From an uncultured Flavobacteriales bacterium (GTDB lineage Bacteria; Bacteroidota; Bacteroidia; Flavobacteriales; Weeksellaceae): a stretch of 51,096 bases of DNA. Position 1 is the first letter of the stretch. Each line of letters begins with the position of its first letter. Where the stretch lies: NCBI GenBank assembly GCA_937876095.1, contig CALFIE010000035.1, positions 1-51,096 of the forward strand, in the 5' to 3' direction. Shown here piece by piece: positions 1 to 7,244 of the stretch. The translations under genes were made by a program, and so were the position numbers. A model generated the notes under the pieces. It was not told the DNA's origin and did not search any database. It saw nothing but the letters and a program-made list of their open reading frames with translations.

Positions 1-220
1 TTTATTTTAAATATTTATTAATGATTAATTATTATTTAATCGCTAAATATTTCTAAAAATCACTAAAACCAACATACTATTAATTTCTGAACATTAAAAA
101 TTCTCACACACAAGTAAATATTGATAAATTTCATATACAAATACTTGGAAATCTATTAAAAATAAACTATTCTTACTGCAACTCCACCGAAAAATAATTT
201 GTACTAAAATTGAAGAAATT
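1..220. other. AT-rich spacer at the left edge, no gene seen
   Basis: This stretch is extremely AT-rich and holds only short open frames without recognisable products. I see no RNA gene and no promoter pair that I would defend. It ends at the terminator of the tRNA-Leu gene, which is read toward it. Confidence 0.6.
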
Positions 221-259
221 CAAAAAAAATCCAGAATTTCTATAGAAATTCTGGATTTT
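221..259 (-). terminator. Rho-independent terminator of tRNA-Leu
   Basis: A perfect inverted repeat has arms AAAATCCAGAATTTC (226-240) and GAAATTCTGGATTTT (245-259) with a 4-base loop. Read on the minus strand it is followed by a run of eight T. It begins two bases after the 3' end of the tRNA. Confidence 0.85.
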
Positions 260-260
260 G

Positions 261-342
261 TACCCAGTGCCGGAATCGAACCGGCACACCTCGCGGTACT
301 AGAGTTTGAGTCTAGCGCGTCTACCAATTCCGCCAACTGGGC
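261..342 (-). tRNA. tRNA-Leu (anticodon CAA)
   Basis: On the minus strand an 82-nt tRNA folds cleanly. The acceptor stem is GCCCAGT with ACTGGGT, the anticodon stem CTAGA/TCTAG encloses the loop CTCAAAC, giving anticodon CAA (reads UUG), and the T-arm carries GGTTCGATTCC. The long variable arm marks a class II tRNA, as expected for leucine. The discriminator base is A. The bases after it are CAA, so the CCA end is not encoded and must be added by the nucleotidyltransferase, a candidate for which lies at 33903-35321. A TAnnTTTG box (356-363) lies just upstream. Confidence 0.97.
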
Positions 343-355
343 CTAAATTGGTGTG

Positions 356-363
356 CAAATATA
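356..363 (-). promoter_or_regulatory. -7 box of the tRNA-Leu promoter
   Basis: The minus strand reads TATATTTG, an exact match to the Bacteroidota -7 consensus TAnnTTTG, ending 13 bases before the first base of the tRNA. No clear TTTG -33 box is seen at the usual distance. Confidence 0.6.
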
Positions 364-411
364 GCCTATTTTTTATTTTTAAAAAGAGTTTTTTCAAAAA
401 AATTTAAAATT

Positions 412-1176
412 TTAGAACACAATTTCTTGTCCATCATAAGCAAGATGCACATTTTCAGGAAGTTCTTTTTCAATTTCGTCGTGTTTCCCGAAATGATGTG
501 ATATATGTGTGAGCAACATTTTTTTTGGTTTCAACTCTGCAAACAAATCCAGAACTTGCGGCAGGATGAAATGCGCAGGATGCAGATCTACTCTCCTGAT
601 GCAGTTGAGTATCAAAAAATCTAAATTCTGCAACTTTTCTTTTTCTTTTTCAGAAATAAAACTCGCATCAGTTATATACGCTATATTCTTCATTTTGAAT
701 CCAAAAATCGGAATTTTGTAGTGTAACACTTCAATTGGGGTAATTTCGCAATCAAATAATTGGAATGAGGTGGTAATTTCGTGCATCTCAAAAGACGGAG
801 CTCCCGGATATTTTTCTGTTGTAAAAGCATACGGAAACCGCTGCATAATCTCTGTTCCACCTCTTTTTCCGCAATAGATAGGCATTTCTTTATGACTCCT
901 GAAAATCAGTGGTCGCATATCATCTAAACCAATTACGTGATCGTTGTGTTCGTGTGTAATCAGTACTACATCTACATGATTCTCTTTATTATTGAGCATT
1001 TGCTGCCGAAAATCCGGGCCACAATCAATCAAAATTTTGTTTCCGGAATCAGTAGTAATCATCACAGATGAACGAAATCGGCTATCTTTGGGATTTTTAG
1101 AAATGCAGACTTCGCAACTGCAACCAATTACTGGTACACCTTGTGAAGTTCCGCTTCCTAAAAATTTCAGTACCAT
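412..1176 (-). CDS. PhnP-like MBL-fold metallo-hydrolase
   Basis: This is a metallo-beta-lactamase-fold hydrolase, probably a cytosolic phosphodiesterase. The di-metal motif H75-E-H77-N-D79-H80 is intact, and D86 of GLDD follows. The N-terminus has a Cys cluster, C19-x-C21-xx-C24, like the structural zinc site of E. coli PhnP, so it belongs to the PhnP-like branch rather than to the beta-lactamases. PhnP cleaves cyclic ribose phosphates, but no other phn gene is nearby, so the substrate is unknown. I place the start at the ATG at 1176 (MVLKFLGSG, 254 aa). The frame stays open 17 codons further up, but that part would run into the promoter region shared with the divergent gene at 1229. The family starts directly with this beta strand. 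Confidence 0.85.
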   Translation of the reverse strand: MVLKFLGSGTSQGVPVIGCSCEVCISKNPKDSRFRSSVMITTDSGNKILIDCGPDFRQQMLNNKENHVDVVLITHEHNDHVIGLDDMRPLIFRSHKEMPIYCGKRGGTEIMQRFPYAFTTEKYPGAPSFEMHEITTSFQLFDCEITPIEVLHYKIPIFGFKMKNIAYITDASFISEKEKEKLQNLDFLILNCIRRVDLHPAHFILPQVLDLFAELKPKKMLLTHISHHFGKHDEIEKELPENVHLAYDGQEIVF

Positions 1177-1228
1177 TTTTTTTGAAATTGCTATTATTTT
1201 GGTAAATTTACAAAAAAATAAAAACACA

Positions 1229-2659
1229 GTGATTAATCAAAAATTAACACCAAAACAAAAAGCTTTAGCGGTCAATTTAGACCCACTTATTTACGGAACT
1301 TTTGCAGAAATTGGAGCAGGACAAGAGACTGTTCGTCATTTTTTCAGAGCAGGAGGAGCTTCTGGTACCATTGCAAAAGCAATGTCTGCTTACGACAAAG
1401 ATTTCAGCGACGCGATTTACGGAAAAGAAGTTAAAAACAGATATGTTACCCAAAATCGACTCCGGAAAATGCTTCGCTACGAAGTTTCTTTGATTGAGGA
1501 ACGATTAACCAGAGATGTTTTACCTGGTAGAAAATTTTTTTCATACGCAAATACGGTTACCACCATCAATTTTGATAAAACGCTAAAAGGTCACGGTTGG
1601 GTTGGGATTAGATTTCAACAAGACGAAAACCAAAGCTACAACGAAATTGTACTCCATGTAAAATTTAATGAGAACGATGCGACTTTGCAACAAGAAACTT
1701 TGGGAAGTTTGGGCGTGAATCTAATTTATGGTGCTTTTCACTATGCAGACAATCCTAGAAAACTCATAGATTCTTTGTTTGATGATATTTCGATTGATAA
1801 ATTAGAAATCGATATGATTGATTTCAGCGGACCTTCATTTCAGTATGTAGACAACAGATTGATGAGTTTGCAATTGGTAAAAAGTGGAATGACCGATGCC
1901 GTAATTTTCAATTCAGAAGGAAGCAATATGTTACCTGCAGATTTGCTTTACAAAAAAAATATTTTTGCAGTTCGTGGTAGTTTCAAACCTGTAACTTTGG
2001 TGAATATCGATATGTTTGATAATGGTTTGGAAATGTTCCTGAAAGACGCAGAATGTAGCACCGAAGAAACTGTAGTCTTATTCGAAATTACTATTGCCAA
2101 TTTACGAGCTTCTGGTGATATAGATGAGCGCGACTTCCTAGATCGTGTAGACGTGTTAGGAAAATTAGGTTACACCGTCATTATTTCAAATTTTTCTGAA
2201 TATTACCGATTAATTGATTATTTTTCGAGCTATTCTCCTCAAAAAATTGGTGTCGGAATGGGAGTGAACAATCTATTGATGGTTTTTGATGAAAATTATT
2301 ACAAAAATCTATCCGGAGGAATTTTGGAAGCTTTTGGTAAATTTTTCAGAAAAGATATGCGTGTCTATCTCTATCCTTACAAAGATCCAAATACTCACAA
2401 ATTGCTGACATCTTTGAACCTAAAAGTTAATGATAATTTGAAAGATTTATACAAGTATTTCATACAAAACCACAGAATTGTAGACATCAAAAACTACAAT
2501 CCGAGTCATGCTGAAATCTATTCTAGAGAAGTCCTAAATAAAATCATCAACCACGAGAAAGGTTGGGAAAATCAACTTCCAGATGGTGTTGCAGAAATGA
2601 TCAAAGAACGAGGAATGTTTGGCTACAAAGAAGAATTGAGTCTAAAAGAATTTACCTAG
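1229..2659 (+). CDS. Conserved Bacteroidota protein, often misnamed nicotinate-nucleotide adenylyltransferase
   Basis: This 476-residue cytosolic protein belongs to a highly conserved Bacteroidota family with typical blocks such as FAEIGAGQETVRHFFRAGG and FFSYANTVTTINF. From memory, databases often name it nicotinate-nucleotide adenylyltransferase or even TonB-dependent receptor. The sequence shows no adenylyltransferase (T/H)xGH motif, no signal peptide and no beta-barrel, so I do not assign either function. The start is set at GTG 1229 (VINQKLTPKQ), because the first ATG in frame, at 1382, would remove the conserved FAEIGAGQE block. The frame is open upstream only because it runs antisense through the metallo-hydrolase gene. 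It is followed after 10 bases by the GAF gene, which is probably cotranscribed. Confidence 0.8.
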   Translation: MINQKLTPKQKALAVNLDPLIYGTFAEIGAGQETVRHFFRAGGASGTIAKAMSAYDKDFSDAIYGKEVKNRYVTQNRLRKMLRYEVSLIEERLTRDVLPGRKFFSYANTVTTINFDKTLKGHGWVGIRFQQDENQSYNEIVLHVKFNENDATLQQETLGSLGVNLIYGAFHYADNPRKLIDSLFDDISIDKLEIDMIDFSGPSFQYVDNRLMSLQLVKSGMTDAVIFNSEGSNMLPADLLYKKNIFAVRGSFKPVTLVNIDMFDNGLEMFLKDAECSTEETVVLFEITIANLRASGDIDERDFLDRVDVLGKLGYTVIISNFSEYYRLIDYFSSYSPQKIGVGMGVNNLLMVFDENYYKNLSGGILEAFGKFFRKDMRVYLYPYKDPNTHKLLTSLNLKVNDNLKDLYKYFIQNHRIVDIKNYNPSHAEIYSREVLNKIINHEKGWENQLPDGVAEMIKERGMFGYKEELSLKEFT

Positions 2660-2669
2660 AGTTTCCATT

Positions 2670-3119
2670 ATGATTGAAATCAAAAAGCGACTTTCCTCTA
2701 TTTTAGAAAGTCCTAAAATTGCTCCCCAAGAGAAATTGCAAAAAATTTGTCAACTACTCGATCAGGAAATCTCCTACTTCAATTGGACTGGTTTTTATTT
2801 CAAAAACGGGGACAAAAACGAGTTGATTCTCGGTCCGTACGTTGGTGCAACTACCGATCACACGATTATACCTTTCGGAAAAGGAATTTGCGGACAAGTT
2901 GCGGTTTCTAATCAGACTTTTGTAGTTCCCGATGTTCTTGCAGAGGACAATTACTTGTCTTGCTCTATAGATACCAAAGCAGAAATTGTAGTCCCAATCA
3001 TCAAAAATGGGGAAAATATTGGTCAGATTGATATAGATTCACACCACATCAATCCTTTTAAAAAAGCAGATAAAGAGCTATTAGAATGGCTTTGCCAAGA
3101 AATTGCCAAAATTTTGTAA
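2670..3119 (+). CDS. GAF-domain protein, free methionine-R-sulfoxide reductase family
   Basis: The whole 149-residue protein is one GAF domain of the fRMsr (MsrC/YebR) type. Family members reduce free L-methionine-(R)-sulfoxide in the cytosol. Recognisable blocks are NWTGFYF (38-44), GKGICGQVA (70-78), SCSIDTKAEIVVPI (97-110) and IGQIDIDSH (117-125). C74 and C98 match E. coli C94 and the catalytic C118. The position matching E. coli C84, which forms a disulfide with C118, is not a cysteine here: the loop reads GATTDHTIIP. Activity therefore either uses C74 as the resolving residue or has been lost. It lies 10 bases after the preceding gene, so the two are likely one transcription unit. Confidence 0.85.
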   Translation: MIEIKKRLSSILESPKIAPQEKLQKICQLLDQEISYFNWTGFYFKNGDKNELILGPYVGATTDHTIIPFGKGICGQVAVSNQTFVVPDVLAEDNYLSCSIDTKAEIVVPIIKNGENIGQIDIDSHHINPFKKADKELLEWLCQEIAKIL

Positions 3120-3176
3120 AAAATTTTCTGGTACTTATTTATTGACTTTTCTATATATAGAAAAGTTATTTTTTCA

Positions 3177-3773
3177 TTAAAAAAAATCAAAAAATGATTT
3201 TGATGATGAATTTTCTGATGATTTTGAATCCAGTTTTTTGATTTTTTTCAGTAAATTTTTAAGCGCACCACTGCTCCCAATTTTCACCGAATTTTCAGCA
3301 GAACCCAAAATTCTGGCATTTTTTCTAAAAGTATCATAATCAGATGCCAATATGAAATTCCCAATAGAATCATACAATTTCAGTTGCACCACTACCTGGT
3401 TAGAAAACACATAATTACCAATCCCAACCTTGAAATACCTCACTTTCGGTATCAACACAAAATCTGCACTATTGTTTTGCGCATATTCTCTCACCGCAAT
3501 AGAATCTATAGCATCGAACGGAACAGAATTCTCTATCCGAATCATTTTATACGCACTTTTAGACTGCATTTTATCTGAAACTGCTGAGAAAAATGAAGTA
3601 TAAGTTGGCTCTTTAATTTCTGTAACTTCGGGGTACACTTCTGGATTAAAAACCAATATTTTCTTCGTTTTTTTTCGCCAATTATCTGCAAAATCGGTTT
3701 CTTGTGCTTTCGATGCTTCGAAGCTCATTAAGACAAAAAATACCGTAAAAAATGCAGAAAGCGTTTTTTTCAT
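3177..3773 (-). CDS. Secreted protein of unknown function
   Basis: A 198-residue protein begins with a signal peptide: MKKT, a hydrophobic stretch, and a likely signal peptidase I cleavage after SKA-Q near residue 24. The mature part mixes strands and helices, and the C-terminus is very rich in Ser, Lys and Phe (SSENSSSKSFFDFF). I recognise no domain. The middle (DFVLIPKVRYFKVGIGNYVFSN) looks like the beta-rich core of Bacteroidota periplasmic or outer-membrane-associated proteins. The frame can start two codons earlier at a TTG (3779), but the ATG at 3773 gives a normal signal peptide. It converges on the GAF gene across 57 bases and stands alone. Confidence 0.7.
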   Translation of the reverse strand: MKKTLSAFFTVFFVLMSFEASKAQETDFADNWRKKTKKILVFNPEVYPEVTEIKEPTYTSFFSAVSDKMQSKSAYKMIRIENSVPFDAIDSIAVREYAQNNSADFVLIPKVRYFKVGIGNYVFSNQVVVQLKLYDSIGNFILASDYDTFRKNARILGSAENSVKIGSSGALKNLLKKIKKLDSKSSENSSSKSFFDFF

Positions 3774-3899
3774 TACCAAATATATTCACAAAACTCGCAC
3801 CAAACTATGAATTTTCAGATTATATTTTTAGTTTTTTTTTAGAATTACAAAAGCAAAGTTTTTTATAGCTAGAAATTTCATCAATTCAGAAAAAAGTAG

Positions 3900-3907
3900 T
3901 ACTTTTG
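3900..3907 (+). promoter_or_regulatory. -7 box of the rpsO promoter
   Basis: TACTTTTG matches TAnnTTTG. It lies 36 bases before the rpsO start codon, which leaves room for a short leader. No good -33 box is visible upstream. Confidence 0.5.
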
Positions 3908-3943
3908 CCGCTCGTTACATAATAATCATTAAATAATATTGGA

Positions 3944-4213
3944 ATGTACTTAACAACAGAAACAAAAAAAGAAATCTTCGCAAAGCACGGTAAATCGGCA
4001 GAAGATACAGGTAGTGCAGAAGGACAAATTGCACTTTTCACCTTCAGAATCAATCACCTTTCAGGTCATTTGAAAAAAAACCACAAAGATTACGCAACAG
4101 AAAAATCTCTTGTGAAATTGGTAGGTAAAAGAAAAAGATTGCTAGATTATCTTAAGAAAAATGATATCAGCAGATACAGAGCAATTATCGCTGAATTAGG
4201 ATTAAGAAAATAA
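3944..4213 (+). CDS. rpsO: 30S ribosomal protein S15
   Basis: This 89-residue protein has the usual S15 length and signature: DTGSAEGQIALFTFRINHLSGHLKKNHKDY, followed by KLVGKRKRLLDYLKKNDISRYRAIIAELGLRK. S15 binds 16S rRNA at the h20/h21/h22 junction and organises the platform of the small subunit. The gene is followed by its own strong terminator and then by pnp, the common bacterial rpsO-pnp order. Here each gene seems to have its own promoter, so they are probably separate transcripts. Confidence 0.98.
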   Translation: MYLTTETKKEIFAKHGKSAEDTGSAEGQIALFTFRINHLSGHLKKNHKDYATEKSLVKLVGKRKRLLDYLKKNDISRYRAIIAELGLRK

Positions 4214-4233
4214 TTCAATTCATTGTACATTAT

Positions 4234-4266
4234 AAAAAGCAACCCAAAATTGGGTTGCTTTTTTTG
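4234..4266 (+). terminator. Terminator after rpsO
   Basis: The stem AAAGCAACCCAA pairs with TTGGGTTGCTTT and is followed by a T run. It lies 20 bases after the rpsO stop and separates rpsO from pnp. Confidence 0.9.
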
Positions 4267-4324
4267 TTAATTTTCAATTTCAAAACCTTTACTGAACCTA
4301 TATCTCTACCTAAAAAAAAATCCG

Positions 4325-4332
4325 TATCTTTG
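4325..4332 (+). promoter_or_regulatory. -7 box of the pnp promoter
   Basis: TATCTTTG is an exact TAnnTTTG match, extended by CA as in several other promoters of this window. It lies about 70 bases before the pnp start, so pnp has a real 5' leader. Confidence 0.6.
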
Positions 4333-4401
4333 CACACGAAAATTTAAATAGTTTAAATAGAAACCGCACTCAATACGGAGTGCACAAGACAGTACAATTT
4401 T

Positions 4402-6582
4402 ATGAATGCTCCAGAAGCAATTATTGAAAAATTTCAATTAAAAGACGGGAGAGAAATCTCCATAGAAACAGGTCGCCTCGCAAAACAAGCAAACGGATCT
4501 GTGGTAGTAAAATGTGGCGGAACAATGTTGCTAGCAACAGTAGTAGCCAACAAAGACGCAAATCCGGGCGTGGATTTCCTTCCATTAACGGTAGATTACA
4601 GAGAGAAATTCTATGCAGGTGGTAAAATTCCTGGTAATTTTTTCAGAAGAGAAGCAAGACCTTCAGATGACGAAATCCTAACAATGAGATTGGTAGACAG
4701 AGTTCTTCGTCCGCTTTTCCCAGAAGATTTCCACGCAGAAGTTCAGGTGATGATTTCCCTAATTTCTTACGATGAGCAAATTATGCCAGAAGCTTTGGCT
4801 GGTTTGGCTGCATCTGCTGCAATTGCGATTACTGACATCCCTTTCAACGGACCAATGTCCGAAGTAAGAGTGGTGAGAATTGATGGACAGTTATCTGTAA
4901 ATCCAAGTTTAGTAGACCTGAAAAGAGCCGATTTGGATATTATGGTTGGTGCAACCAAAGATTCCATCGTAATGGTAGAAGGTGAAATGAAAGAAATTTC
5001 TGAAGGCGAAATGTTAGAAGCCATCAAATATGCTCACGAAGAAATAAAAATTCAGATTGATGCTCAAGAAAGACTGGCTGCGAGAATTTCATCATCTCAA
5101 GTAAAAAGAACGTATGAGCACGAAACCCACAACGAAGAAATTCGTGAAAAAGTGTGGAAAGAGTGTTATGATAAAGTGTACGAAGTTGCAAAAACACCTT
5201 CTGCAAAAGAAGAAAGACACGAAAAATTTGCAGTAGTTTTAGAAGAATTTTTAGCACAATATTCTGAAGAAGAAAGAGCAGAAGTTGCACCTTTCGCAAA
5301 AGTATATTACCACGATGTGGAAAAAGAAGCAATGCGCCAAATGATTCTGAATGAAGGAATTCGTTTGGATGGAAGAGATTCTAAAACCATTCGTCCGATT
5401 TGGTCAGAAATCGATTATTTACCAGGAGCTCACGGTTCTGCAATTTTCACCAGAGGTGAAACGCAATCACTTACAGCCGTAACTTTAGGTTCGGTAAAAG
5501 ATGCAAATATGGTAGATTCTGTTGCTATTAATTACGACGAAAAATTCTTTTTACACTATAATTTCCCACCATTTTCAACAGGTGAAGCAAGACCTTTGAG
5601 AGGAACTTCGCGTAGAGAAGTTGGTCACGGAAACTTGGCTCAAAGAGCTCTAGCAGGAATGATTCCTGCTGAAAATCCTTACACAATCAGAGTTGTTTCA
5701 GATATTTTAGAATCCAATGGTTCTTCTTCTATGGCGACTGTTTGTGCAGGAACTTTGGCTTTGATGGATGCTGGTGTACAAATTTCTAAACCAGTTTCGG
5801 GAATTGCAATGGGATTGATTACCGACAAAAAATCGGGTAAATTTACCGTGCTTTCTGATATTTTGGGAGACGAAGATCACCTTGGTGATATGGATTTCAA
5901 AGTAACCGGAACTGCAGACGGAATTACTGCTTGTCAAATGGACATCAAAATCCAAGGATTAACGATGGATATTATGGAAACTGCCCTTAATCAAGCGAAA
6001 GACGGCAGATTGCATATTTTGGGAGAAATCCTTAAAACCATCGACAAACCAAGAGCTGATGTGAAACCTCATGCTCCGAAAATGGAAATTGTAGAAATTT
6101 CTAAAGATTTCATAGGTGCGGTAATTGGACCTGGTGGAAAAATTATTCAACAATTACAAAAAGATACCGATACCGTAATCGCGATTGAAGAAATTGGCGA
6201 AATCGGTAGAATCGAGATTTCTGGTGTAAGCAGAGAGAAAATAAATGCAGCAATTGACAAAATTAAAGAAATTTGTTTTGTACCAGTTGTAGGTGATGTC
6301 TATAACGGAAAAGTTGTGAAAGTGATGGATTTCGGGGCATTTGTAGCGATTGCAAAAGGAACCGAAGGTTTATTACATATTTCTGAAATTGCTTGGGAAA
6401 GAACCGACAAAGTCCCTTACAAAGAAGGCGACGATGTAGAAGTGAAATTCATGGGTTATGATGACCGCAAAAAAATGAAACTTTCCAGAAAAGTACTTTT
6501 GCCAAGACCTCCAAAACCGGAACAAAAACCAAGAACAGACGCACCAAAACCTGAAGGTGGAAACCAAGAAGGACAAGCGTAA
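4402..6582 (+). CDS. pnp: Polyribonucleotide nucleotidyltransferase (PNPase)
   Basis: PNPase degrades RNA from the 3' end with phosphate, releasing nucleoside diphosphates, as a trimer in the cytosol. At 726 residues it has the normal length. Two RNase PH domains are visible: the first contains FFRREARPSDDEILTMRLVDR, the second GTSRREVGHGNLAQRAL. They are followed by a KH domain (about 555-615, with IGAVIGPGGKIIQ) and an S1 domain (about 625-695, with GDVYNGKVVKVMDFGAFVAI). The C-terminus is a short Pro/Lys-rich tail. The ATG at 4402 is the natural start, with MNAPEAIIEKFQLKDGRE matching Bacteroidota homologues. Confidence 0.98.
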   Translation: MNAPEAIIEKFQLKDGREISIETGRLAKQANGSVVVKCGGTMLLATVVANKDANPGVDFLPLTVDYREKFYAGGKIPGNFFRREARPSDDEILTMRLVDRVLRPLFPEDFHAEVQVMISLISYDEQIMPEALAGLAASAAIAITDIPFNGPMSEVRVVRIDGQLSVNPSLVDLKRADLDIMVGATKDSIVMVEGEMKEISEGEMLEAIKYAHEEIKIQIDAQERLAARISSSQVKRTYEHETHNEEIREKVWKECYDKVYEVAKTPSAKEERHEKFAVVLEEFLAQYSEEERAEVAPFAKVYYHDVEKEAMRQMILNEGIRLDGRDSKTIRPIWSEIDYLPGAHGSAIFTRGETQSLTAVTLGSVKDANMVDSVAINYDEKFFLHYNFPPFSTGEARPLRGTSRREVGHGNLAQRALAGMIPAENPYTIRVVSDILESNGSSSMATVCAGTLALMDAGVQISKPVSGIAMGLITDKKSGKFTVLSDILGDEDHLGDMDFKVTGTADGITACQMDIKIQGLTMDIMETALNQAKDGRLHILGEILKTIDKPRADVKPHAPKMEIVEISKDFIGAVIGPGGKIIQQLQKDTDTVIAIEEIGEIGRIEISGVSREKINAAIDKIKEICFVPVVGDVYNGKVVKVMDFGAFVAIAKGTEGLLHISEIAWERTDKVPYKEGDDVEVKFMGYDDRKKMKLSRKVLLPRPPKPEQKPRTDAPKPEGGNQEGQA

Positions 6583-6587
6583 CCATA

Positions 6588-6622
6588 GAAACTCCACTCG
6601 AAATTTGAGTGGAGTTTTTTTT
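6588..6622 (+). terminator. Terminator after pnp
   Basis: The stem AAACTCCACTC pairs with GAGTGGAGTTT, followed by an eight-T run. It stands 9 bases after the pnp stop, between pnp and the convergent Lrp-family gene. Confidence 0.9.
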
Positions 6623-6627
6623 ATTTA

Positions 6628-7089
6628 TTATTCTATAAAAACACAGGTAGAACTTTTCACTTCTTTTATCGTAAACGAACTTTGAGTGCTTGCAATATGT
6701 TGCATCGAAGTGAGTTTAGAAACCATAAATTCTCGATATTCTTCGATATCAGCAACGCAAATTTTGAGCATATAGTCGTAATCTCCACTGATGTGAAGGC
6801 ATTCTAAAATTTCGGGAAGAAGTACAATTTCCTTTTCAAATTGGGAAATATATTCTTTCTTGTGCTGAATGAGTTTTACATGGCAAATAACAATGAAATT
6901 TTTATCGACTTGCTTTTTATCAATCAGAGCTACATATTTCGAAATAACTTTCTGTTTTTCAAGCTTTTTAATTCGCTCAAAAACAGCTGTTACAGATAAA
7001 TCGAGTTGGTTAGCAAGCTCTTTTGTGGTTTTTTTGGAATCTTGTTGCAATAAAAAGAGTAACTTTTTGTCTTTATCATCTAAGTTCAT
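6628..7089 (-). CDS. Lrp/AsnC-family transcriptional regulator
   Basis: This 153-residue protein has an N-terminal winged helix-turn-helix (DDKDKKLLFLLQQDSKKTTKELANQL then SVTAVFERIKKLEKQKVI) and a C-terminal RAM ligand-binding domain (FIVICHVKL to IKEVKSST). Lrp-type proteins bind DNA as dimers or octamers and respond to amino acids. It is divergent from the Cys/Met PLP enzyme at 7245, with a perfect 15-bp inverted repeat in between. A local regulator of that enzyme, sensing a sulfur amino acid, is the simplest reading (inference). I use the ATG at 7089 (MNLDDKDKK). The frame is open six codons further to a TTG, which adds residues that do not belong to the HTH. Confidence 0.92.
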   Translation of the reverse strand: MNLDDKDKKLLFLLQQDSKKTTKELANQLDLSVTAVFERIKKLEKQKVISKYVALIDKKQVDKNFIVICHVKLIQHKKEYISQFEKEIVLLPEILECLHISGDYDYMLKICVADIEEYREFMVSKLTSMQHIASTQSSFTIKEVKSSTCVFIE

Positions 7090-7123
7090 CTGAAATATTT
7101 TTGGCAAATTTAATTTAATTTAA

Positions 7124-7159
7124 TTTAATACAAATTTTAATTCTAAAATTTGTATTAAA
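7124..7159. promoter_or_regulatory. Perfect 15-bp inverted repeat, candidate operator
   Basis: TTTAATACAAATTTT (7124-7138) and AAAATTTGTATTAAA (7145-7159) are exact reverse complements around a 6-base spacer. The site lies between the divergent Lrp-family gene (start 7089) and the PLP enzyme gene (start 7245). Lrp-family regulators bind AT-rich dyads of about this size and commonly control a divergent target, so an operator is likely. It has no T run that would make it a terminator. Confidence 0.55.
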
Positions 7160-7244
7160 TGTAGATTTAATTTCTAATATATTAAAATATTGTTGTTAAT
7201 GATTTTGATATTATTCAAATTTACCGAACATAAAAATATTTAAT

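Noticed and set aside
992..1228. Upstream extension of the 1229-2659 gene
   Set aside because: The frame is open only because it runs antisense through the metallo-hydrolase gene; the family does not have these residues.
4767..6597. Several minus-strand frames inside pnp
   Set aside because: They are shadows of pnp; no known domains, and the plus-strand frame encodes a complete PNPase.
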